NCBI RefSeq assembly: GCF_000802155.2
Contig: NZ_JQGJ02000006.1
Coordinates: 62,001-126,000 of the forward strand
Length of the DNA stretch: 64,000 bases
Origin: Pseudomonas frederiksbergensis
Lineage (GTDB): Bacteria; Pseudomonadota; Gammaproteobacteria; Pseudomonadales; Pseudomonadaceae
Reading direction: 5' to 3'
The notes beneath the pieces were generated by a model. The model was not told the origin of the DNA. It ran no database searches and saw nothing but the letters and a program-made list of their open reading frames with translations. A program made the position numbers and the translations under genes. The first letter of the stretch is position 1; each line of letters opens with the position of its first letter. Shown piece by piece: positions 58,255 to 64,000 of the stretch.

Positions 58255-59820
58255 GTGCCGCGTTGCATCAGCAGAGAGCTGAAGACTCTCAGTGTTTGGG
58301 TTTTGACGTTGACCATCAGCGGTTGCATCGGCACGGGAGGGATTGCCCCGCAAGGCAAGGCACTGTCGCCCAACCAATTGGCGACCGACGACGCGATTCG
58401 CGAGGCGGCACGCGACGCCCATTGGCCCACCCGGCAATGGTGGAAAGCCTATGGCGACCCGCAATTGGATCGCTGGATCGACTTGGCCGGGCACGACAGC
58501 CCAAGCCTGGCCATCGCCGCTGCCCGGGTCCGGCAGGCCAGGGCAATGGCCGGTGTCGCCGAAGCGGCCGAGTCGCTGCAGATCAATGGCGAGTCGACCC
58601 TCAAGCGCCACAACTGGCCCACCGATCAGTTCTATGGCCCCGGCGAGTTGGCCGATACCACCACGTGGGACAACAACGCCGCCCTGGGCTTGAGCTACGC
58701 CTTGGACATCTGGGGGCGTGAGCGCAATGCCAGTGAGCAAGCCGTCGACCTGGCCCATGTCAGCGTTGCCGAGGCGCGCCAGGCGCAGTTGGAGTTGCAG
58801 AACAACATCGTGCGCGCCTATATCCAGTTTTCGCTGCACTACGCCCAGCGCGATATCGTCGCTGCGACGCTAGGTCAGCAGGAGCAGATCCTCGAACTCG
58901 CCCGCAAGCGCCTGGACGGTGGCATCGGCACGCACTTGGAAGTCAGCCAGGCCCAGGCACCGCTGCCCGAAACCCACCGTCAACTCGACGCCCTCGATGA
59001 AGCCATCGCACTGAGCCGCAACCAGTTGGCCGCGCTGGCGGGCAAGGGACCGGGCGACGGCGCGGGCCTGCGACGTCCCACCCTGGCCTTGGGCGCCCCC
59101 CTGAAGTTGCCTTCCACGCTGCCCGCCGAACTGCTCGGCCAGCGCCCGGATGTAGTTGCCGGACGTTGGCGGGTGGCGGCCCAGGCCCGCGGCATCGATG
59201 TCGCCCGAGCGGGTTTTTATCCCAACGTCGATCTGGTGGGCAGCCTGGGCTACATGGCCACCGGCGGTGGGGCGCTGGAGTTCCTGACCGGCAAGAAGCT
59301 CACCTACAACGTCGGCCCGGCGATCTCGCTGCCGATCTTCGACGGCGGCCGCCTGCGTTCGCAATTGGGCGAGGCGGCTGCCGGTTACGATATCGCCGTG
59401 GCGCATTACAACCAGACCTTGGTGAACGCGCTCAAGCACATCTCCGACCAGTTGATCCGCCGCGAGTCGATGGACAAGCAACAGGTCTTCGCCGCCGAAT
59501 CGGTGGCCGCCGCCCAGCGCACCTATGACATAGCGCTGGTGGCGTTCCAGCGTGGCCTGACGGACTACCTCAGCGTACTGAACGCCCAGAGCCTGTTGTT
59601 CAAGCAACAACAGGTGCAACGGCAGGTCGAGGCGGCGCGCTTGAGTGCCCATGCCGATCTGGTGACGGCGTTGGGTGGCGGGCTCGAGGCGGGTAGCGAC
59701 ATGCCTTTGGCACGCGATATCTCGTGGCCAGGGAGCCTGCTCCCGTCGGACTGCACAGCAGTCCCTTCAGGTCGGTGCTGCACACCCAAGCGGGAGCAAG
59801 CTCCCTCGCCACGATGCTGA
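58255..59820 (+). CDS. Outer-membrane factor lipoprotein (OprM/NodT family)
   Basis: From a GTG start at 58255 (AGGAA 10 bp upstream) the protein has 521 residues with lipobox ISGC (Cys24). It has the duplicated TolC-type helical barrel, with GxDxSxPSL-like DSPSLAIAAARVRQAR and LGLSYALDIWGRER. It is the outer-membrane channel of the exporter operon. The last about 33 codons run through a REPIN, giving a Pro/Ser/Cys-rich tail unlike the family. The longer frame from 58093 would translate the upstream REPIN and is rejected. Confidence 0.88.
   Translation: MPRCISRELKTLSVWVLTLTISGCIGTGGIAPQGKALSPNQLATDDAIREAARDAHWPTRQWWKAYGDPQLDRWIDLAGHDSPSLAIAAARVRQARAMAGVAEAAESLQINGESTLKRHNWPTDQFYGPGELADTTTWDNNAALGLSYALDIWGRERNASEQAVDLAHVSVAEARQAQLELQNNIVRAYIQFSLHYAQRDIVAATLGQQEQILELARKRLDGGIGTHLEVSQAQAPLPETHRQLDALDEAIALSRNQLAALAGKGPGDGAGLRRPTLALGAPLKLPSTLPAELLGQRPDVVAGRWRVAAQARGIDVARAGFYPNVDLVGSLGYMATGGGALEFLTGKKLTYNVGPAISLPIFDGGRLRSQLGEAAAGYDIAVAHYNQTLVNALKHISDQLIRRESMDKQQVFAAESVAAAQRTYDIALVAFQRGLTDYLSVLNAQSLLFKQQQVQRQVEAARLSAHADLVTALGGGLEAGSDMPLARDISWPGSLLPSDCTAVPSGRCCTPKREQAPSPRC
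59723..59813. repeat. REPIN-like inverted pair inside the 3' end of the outer-membrane factor gene
   Basis: GGGAGCCTGCTCCC (59731-59744) and GGGAGCAAGCTCCC (59792-59805) lie in inverted order, with outer arms CGTGGCCA and TCGCCACG. The element lies within the coding frame just before the stop codon and ends 9 bp before the FUSC start. Confidence 0.82.
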
Positions 59821-59822
59821 GC

Positions 59823-62021
59823 ATGCCGTTCTTGACGTCTGTACTTCGACTCCATCGCCTCGAATGGCGCCGTGGACTCTACGATTGGGCCCGCAGCGAT
59901 GGCGTGACCTGGGTCTACATCTTCAAGGTCTTGCTGGCGGCGTTCCTGACGTTGTGGCTGGCGATGCGCCTGGAACTGCCGCAGCCGCGCACGGCGATGA
60001 TTACCGTGTTCATTGTCATGCAGCCCCAGAGCGGGCAGGTCTTCGCCAAGAGTTTCTATCGCTTGCTCGGCACCTTGGCCGGCTCGGCCGTGATGGTTGC
60101 GTTGATTGCCCTGTTCGCCCAGGAAACCGAGCTGTTCCTCGGCTGCCTGGCGATCTGGGTCGGCATCTGTTCGGCGGGCGCGGCGCGTTATCGCAACTTT
60201 CGGGCCTATGGTTTCGTGCTGGCCGGCTACACCGCGGCGATGATCGGCCTGCCGGCACTGGCCCATCCGGAAGGGGCCTTCATGGCGGCTGTGTGGCGGG
60301 TGGTGGAGATTGCCCTGGGGATTCTCTGTTCCACCGCGGTCAGCGCCGCGATCCTGCCGCAGACCGCGAGCGCTGCCATGCGCAATGCGCTTTACCAGCG
60401 CTTTGGCGTGTTCGCCTTGTTCGTCACCGACGGTTTGCGCGGGCGCAGCCAACCCGAGGCCTTCGAGGCGCGCAATGTGGGTTTTATTGCCGAGGCGGTG
60501 GGGCTGGAAAGCCTGCGCAGCGTGACCGTGTTCGAAGACCCGCACATGCGCCGGCGCAATGGTCGGCTCAGTCGCTTGAACAGCGAGTTCATGGGCATCA
60601 CCACCCGATTCAACGCCTTGCACCAATTGCTCGAACGATTGCGCAACGGCACGGCGGACGCGGTGGTCAGCGCCATGAAACCTGGACTGCAAAGCCTGGC
60701 CGAACTGCTCGATGGCTTTAGCGCACGGGCCCTGACCGATGCCGACGCGGGGCGCCTGGCGGCGGCGCTCGCAGCCTACAAAGCCGATTTGCCGGCCCAG
60801 GTGCGCCGGTTGCGCGCGCAGTTCCAGGAGACGGATCCCAGTGACGCGCAGCAACTGGATTTCCACACCGCTTATGAGTTGTTGTATCGCTTTGTCGAAG
60901 ACCTGCATGGCTACGCCCAGACCCATGCTTCCCTGGCCGACCATCGTCACGAACGTGAACGCTGGGATGAGCCGTTCGTGTCGCAGACCAACGGCCTAGC
61001 CGCAGCCGCGTCCGGTTTTCGCGCCGCGTTCATCCTGCTGGTGCTGGGCAGCTATTGGGTCGCCACGGCCTGGCCGAGCGGCGCGACCATGACAATGATC
61101 GCCGCTGCCACCGTCGGGCTGTCCGCCGCTACGCCGAACCCCAAGCGCATGGCGTTCCAGATGGCCTGCGGCACGTTGTTCGGGGCGTTGGTCGGCTTCG
61201 TCGAGATGTTTTTCGTCTTTCCATTGATTGACGGTTTCCCGTTGCTCTGCGTGATGTTGGCGCCGGTGATCATGCTGGGCTCATTCCTCAGTTCACGCCC
61301 GCAATACACCGGCGTGGGGCTGGGGTTGCTGATCTTTTTCTGCACCGGCTCGGTGCCGGACAACCCGACGGTCTACAACCCGTACACCTTCATCAACGAT
61401 TACCTCGCGATGATCCTCGGCATGCTGGTGTGCGCCGCCGCTGGGGCAATCATCCTGCCGCCCAACAGCCGCTGGCTGTGGCGCCGGCTCGAACAGGACC
61501 TGCGCGAACAGGTGGTGTTTGCCATCAGCGGTAAGCTCAAGGGGCTGGCATCGGGTTTCGAAAGCCGTACCCGCGACTTGCTGCATCAGGCCTACGGGTT
61601 GGCGGCGGGGCAGCCTCGGGTGCAACGGGATTTGCTGCGCTGGATGTTCGTGGTGCTGGAAATCGGCCACGCCATCATTGAGTTGCGCAAGGAGCAGGCG
61701 ACGCTGCCGGTACATCCTGCCTACGCCGAAAGCCAGCCTTGGCGCCAGGCGATCCGGGTGATGGGGCGGGCGCTGGTGCGGCTGTTCCGCCAGCCCGGCC
61801 AGAACAACCTGGAACGTGCGCTGGTGGCGGTGGACCACGCCATTGGCCGCGTGCAAGCCACCGACGAACCCTTCGCCCCGCACTTCGACACCTCGGCCCT
61901 GCGCCGGGTGAAAAGCTACCTGCACTTCATTCGCACGTCTTTGCTGGATCCGCAATCACCCTTGGCCAGCTATGCCATGCCGCAGGCCGCGCCGCCCCAG
62001 GAACCTGAACATGCCCCGTGA
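59823..62021 (+). CDS. FUSC-family inner-membrane transporter (AaeB/YccS-like aromatic acid exporter)
   Basis: A 732-residue protein with two membrane blocks (about residues 30-165 and 395-520) and cytoplasmic helical regions after each, the FUSC layout of AaeB. With the DUF1656 protein and HlyD-type adaptor it should form an efflux system for aromatic carboxylates or similar compounds. Start choice is uncertain: ATG at 59823 or 59814, both directly behind the REPIN and overlapping or touching the preceding stop, and neither has a well-placed ribosome site. Confidence 0.88.
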   Translation: MPFLTSVLRLHRLEWRRGLYDWARSDGVTWVYIFKVLLAAFLTLWLAMRLELPQPRTAMITVFIVMQPQSGQVFAKSFYRLLGTLAGSAVMVALIALFAQETELFLGCLAIWVGICSAGAARYRNFRAYGFVLAGYTAAMIGLPALAHPEGAFMAAVWRVVEIALGILCSTAVSAAILPQTASAAMRNALYQRFGVFALFVTDGLRGRSQPEAFEARNVGFIAEAVGLESLRSVTVFEDPHMRRRNGRLSRLNSEFMGITTRFNALHQLLERLRNGTADAVVSAMKPGLQSLAELLDGFSARALTDADAGRLAAALAAYKADLPAQVRRLRAQFQETDPSDAQQLDFHTAYELLYRFVEDLHGYAQTHASLADHRHERERWDEPFVSQTNGLAAAASGFRAAFILLVLGSYWVATAWPSGATMTMIAAATVGLSAATPNPKRMAFQMACGTLFGALVGFVEMFFVFPLIDGFPLLCVMLAPVIMLGSFLSSRPQYTGVGLGLLIFFCTGSVPDNPTVYNPYTFINDYLAMILGMLVCAAAGAIILPPNSRWLWRRLEQDLREQVVFAISGKLKGLASGFESRTRDLLHQAYGLAAGQPRVQRDLLRWMFVVLEIGHAIIELRKEQATLPVHPAYAESQPWRQAIRVMGRALVRLFRQPGQNNLERALVAVDHAIGRVQATDEPFAPHFDTSALRRVKSYLHFIRTSLLDPQSPLASYAMPQAAPPQEPEHAP

Positions 62022-62211
62022 GATCGCCTTCCACGGCGTTTACATGCCCACCATGACCCTGATGTTCTTCGTCGCCGCCGGCCTGGCCTGGGCGTTGGAT
62101 CGTTTCCTGTCGGGGTTGGACCTGTACCGTTTTTTCTGGCACCCGGCGCTGCTGCGCCTGAGCCTGTTTACCTGTCTGTTCGGCGCGCTGGCGCTGACGG
62201 TCTACCGTTGA
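62011..62211 (+). CDS. DUF1656 small membrane protein (AaeX-like)
   Basis: A 66-residue protein with two membrane helices (about 10-28 and 44-62), beginning MPREIAFHGVYMPTM. DUF1656 proteins accompany AaeA/AaeB-type exporters; their role is unknown. The ATG overlaps the FUSC gene end by 11 bp, so the product is probably coupled. Confidence 0.88.
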   Translation: MPREIAFHGVYMPTMTLMFFVAAGLAWALDRFLSGLDLYRFFWHPALLRLSLFTCLFGALALTVYR

Positions 62212-62221
62212 GATCGATGCG

Positions 62222-63085
62222 ATGAAGAAGTTTTTCAGCCTGCTGGCGACGTTGTTGGTGCTGGCCCTGGCGCTGTGGATTGGCCGTACGCTATGGGTGC
62301 ATTACATGAACACGCCCTGGACCCGTGATGGCCGGGTGCGGGCCGACATCATCAATGTCGCCGCCGATGTCAGTGGCGAGGTGATCGAGGTGCCGGTGCG
62401 CGACAACCAGTTGGTGAAAAAGGGCGACTTGCTGATGCGCATCGACGCCGAGCACTACCGCATCGCAGTGAAACAGGCGCGCTCCCTGGTGGCGTCGCGC
62501 AAGGCCACTTGGGAGATGCGCAAGGTCAATGCCCACCGGCGCGCTGACCTCGACAGCCTGGTGATCTCCCGGGAGAACCGCGACGACGCCAGCAACATCG
62601 CTGACTCGGCCCTGGCCGACTACCAGCAGGCCCAGGCGCAACTGGAGGCGGCTGAACTGAACCTTGCCCGTACCGAGGTTCGCGCGGCGGTGGATGGCTA
62701 CGTGACCAACCTCAACGTGCACCGTGGCGACTACGCGCGCATCGGCGAGGCGAAAATGGCCGTGGTGGATATGAACTCATTCTGGGTCTATGGCTTCTTC
62801 GAAGAAACCAAGCTACCCAAGGTGCGGGTGGGTGATTCGGCACAGTTGCAACTGATGAGCGGTGAGGTGCTCAAGGGCCACGTGGAAAGTATTTCCCGGG
62901 GGATCTATGACCGCGACAACCCCGAGAGCCGCGAGTTGATCGCCGACGTGAACCCCACGTTCAACTGGGTACGCCTGGCCCAGCGCGTGCCGGTGCGCAT
63001 CCATCTCGACGAAGTGCCGGACGGTGTGCTGCTGGCGGCAGGGATGACCTGCACCGTGGTGGTCGACCCGCCCGTCGTGCGCTGA
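62222..63085 (+). CDS. HlyD-type periplasmic adaptor (AaeA/EmrA-like)
   Basis: A 287-residue adaptor with an N-terminal membrane anchor (about 4-22), the NTPWTRDGRVRAD motif typical of AaeA near 30-42, lipoyl-type segments (VSGEVIEVPVRDNQLVKKGD near 49-68), an alpha hairpin and a beta barrel. It joins the FUSC protein to the outer-membrane channel. It is the last gene of the four-gene exporter; no terminator is visible in the 85 bp before the next gene. Confidence 0.9.
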   Translation: MKKFFSLLATLLVLALALWIGRTLWVHYMNTPWTRDGRVRADIINVAADVSGEVIEVPVRDNQLVKKGDLLMRIDAEHYRIAVKQARSLVASRKATWEMRKVNAHRRADLDSLVISRENRDDASNIADSALADYQQAQAQLEAAELNLARTEVRAAVDGYVTNLNVHRGDYARIGEAKMAVVDMNSFWVYGFFEETKLPKVRVGDSAQLQLMSGEVLKGHVESISRGIYDRDNPESRELIADVNPTFNWVRLAQRVPVRIHLDEVPDGVLLAAGMTCTVVVDPPVVR

Positions 63086-63170
63086 GCCCCCCTCGGTTGT
63101 AGTAAATATGTACCACCCGGCCTGTCCCTGGCCCGTCCAAGCTGGTGTCTTCGACTGAAGGAAACTCTCG

Positions 63171-64000
63171 ATGACCCAGCTGACTCATCACCATTTCATA
63201 CGCCGCCAGTTGCCCAAGTGGTTGCTGGATGCCGACCAGGCCGAACAGGCGAAACTGCAGCAGGCCGCCCTTGACCTTGCCGAGGCCGGGCATCGCTTCA
63301 GCCAAGCGATAGACAGTATCCCGTCCCTGCGCGACTTTTCGCTGTCACGCATGCAGTTGCATCTGGATCGTCTCTTCGGCGCGACCGTCGACGTGGAGCG
63401 TTCTGAACTGATCAGGTATTTTCGGGATGACTGTGCAACTTACCCCATACCTGGGGGAGGTACGTCGACGCCGGTGTGTACACCGCGTGCACCTGAAAAG
63501 CGCTCGCTGCTGGAATATGCGCTGATCAATTTCACCTCCTCCGATACGCAGGCCCAGGCTTTCTTCCGGGGCAGTCGATTCAAACTTTATCCTGAGGATG
63601 CCAGCGCGTCTCTTGTGCAGATGCATGACTTCGCCAAGCTCTGTCGCGATCTGGATACTGGAGCCGCCTACGCCCACGAATTGCGGCGCCAGCTCCCCCA
63701 GCTTTCCCACGATGCGGCCTCCCTGCCAACCATCGCGGCGACTTACATAAAATACAAAAAAAACCAGTTGCGACACGACGCCCAGCAAGCCCGCATGCAG
63801 GGACTGCTGGACGTCACGGGCGAACGCATCCTGGCGGCGTTTGGCGTGCAGCTCGACGTCTCCGTTGTCCTGCAACCGCTGCGAACAGCGGTCGCCAGCG
63901 GCCTGGAACTGAGCGATCGGTGGCGGGCGGAGCACCACGTCATCCTGCCGGGGGTGCGTGTCTTTTGGAGCGAACCCCAACGCGCGGGGCAACTGGTACC
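63171..64000 (+). CDS. N-terminal part of a large toxin-like protein (DUF6543/dermonecrotic-toxin-like), runs past the window end
   Basis: The frame opens with ATG at 63171 behind GAAGGAAA and stays open for 276 codons to the window edge. The start, MTQLTHHHFIRRQLPKWLLD, with following heptad-rich helices and the pattern of short charged segments, resembles the N-terminus of very large Pseudomonas proteins annotated with DUF6543 or a dermonecrotic-toxin-like domain. There is no signal peptide in the first 30 residues. The family call is from memory of its sequence style and is tentative; the open frame itself is clear. Confidence 0.6.
   Translation, partial: MTQLTHHHFIRRQLPKWLLDADQAEQAKLQQAALDLAEAGHRFSQAIDSIPSLRDFSLSRMQLHLDRLFGATVDVERSELIRYFRDDCATYPIPGGGTSTPVCTPRAPEKRSLLEYALINFTSSDTQAQAFFRGSRFKLYPEDASASLVQMHDFAKLCRDLDTGAAYAHELRRQLPQLSHDAASLPTIAATYIKYKKNQLRHDAQQARMQGLLDVTGERILAAFGVQLDVSVVLQPLRTAVASGLELSDRWRAEHHVILPGVRVFWSEPQRAGQLV

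Overview
The window is GC-rich, densely coding chromosomal DNA from a Pseudomonas, most likely the P. fluorescens group. The evidence is the gene order from trpS/zapE through rplM-rpsI, petABC, sspAB, the dolP-diaA-yraN-lppC block, rsmI, rnpB and mraZ to lpxC, which is the arrangement I know from Pseudomonas genomes, together with REP/REPIN-type palindromes in several intergenic spaces. The species assignment is inference; no similarity search was run.

Layout. (1) 1-6910: ectoine/hydroxyectoine catabolism (end of an eutB-like gene, eutC, doeA, doeB, doeX, doeC, doeD), turning the osmolyte into diaminobutyrate, aspartate semialdehyde and aspartate. (2) 6981-10824: yhcB, a small alpha/beta hydrolase, trpS and zapE. 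(3) 10940-16259, minus strand: an accessory cluster of an FAD amino-acid oxidase/2-monooxygenase-like enzyme, a nitrilase-superfamily amidase, an internally duplicated membrane protein and an asparaginase-family enzyme. This is the least explained part of the window. (4) 16520-19969: a GlxA/AraC-type regulator, an acyl-CoA dehydrogenase and a Tas-type aldo-keto reductase, separated by REPINs. (5) 20145-30293: rplM-rpsI, the cytochrome bc1 operon petABC, sspAB, dolP-diaA-yraN-lppC (minus strand), rsmI and the RNase P RNA. (6) 30496-48488: the complete dcw cluster mraZ-rsmH-ftsL-ftsI-murE-murF-mraY-murD-ftsW-murG-murC-ddl-ftsQ-ftsA-ftsZ-lpxC, with a readable promoter and phased MraZ boxes. (7) 48542-56475, minus strand: a membrane diguanylate cyclase, a two-component system and an RND pump with its adaptor. 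(8) 56704-63085: a small unknown protein, a LysR regulator and a four-gene exporter (outer-membrane factor, FUSC protein, DUF1656 protein, HlyD-type adaptor). (9) From 63171 an open reading frame runs off the window; it looks like the N-terminus of a large Pseudomonas toxin-like protein.

How it fits together. The 20-48 kb core supplies translation, respiration, envelope assembly and division functions, mostly with start/stop overlaps that imply translational coupling. Accessory functions (osmolyte catabolism, the oxidase-amidase cluster, efflux systems, the toxin-like protein) flank that core, and the REPINs I found lie in these flanking parts. I saw no tRNA genes, CRISPR arrays, transposases or prophage genes.
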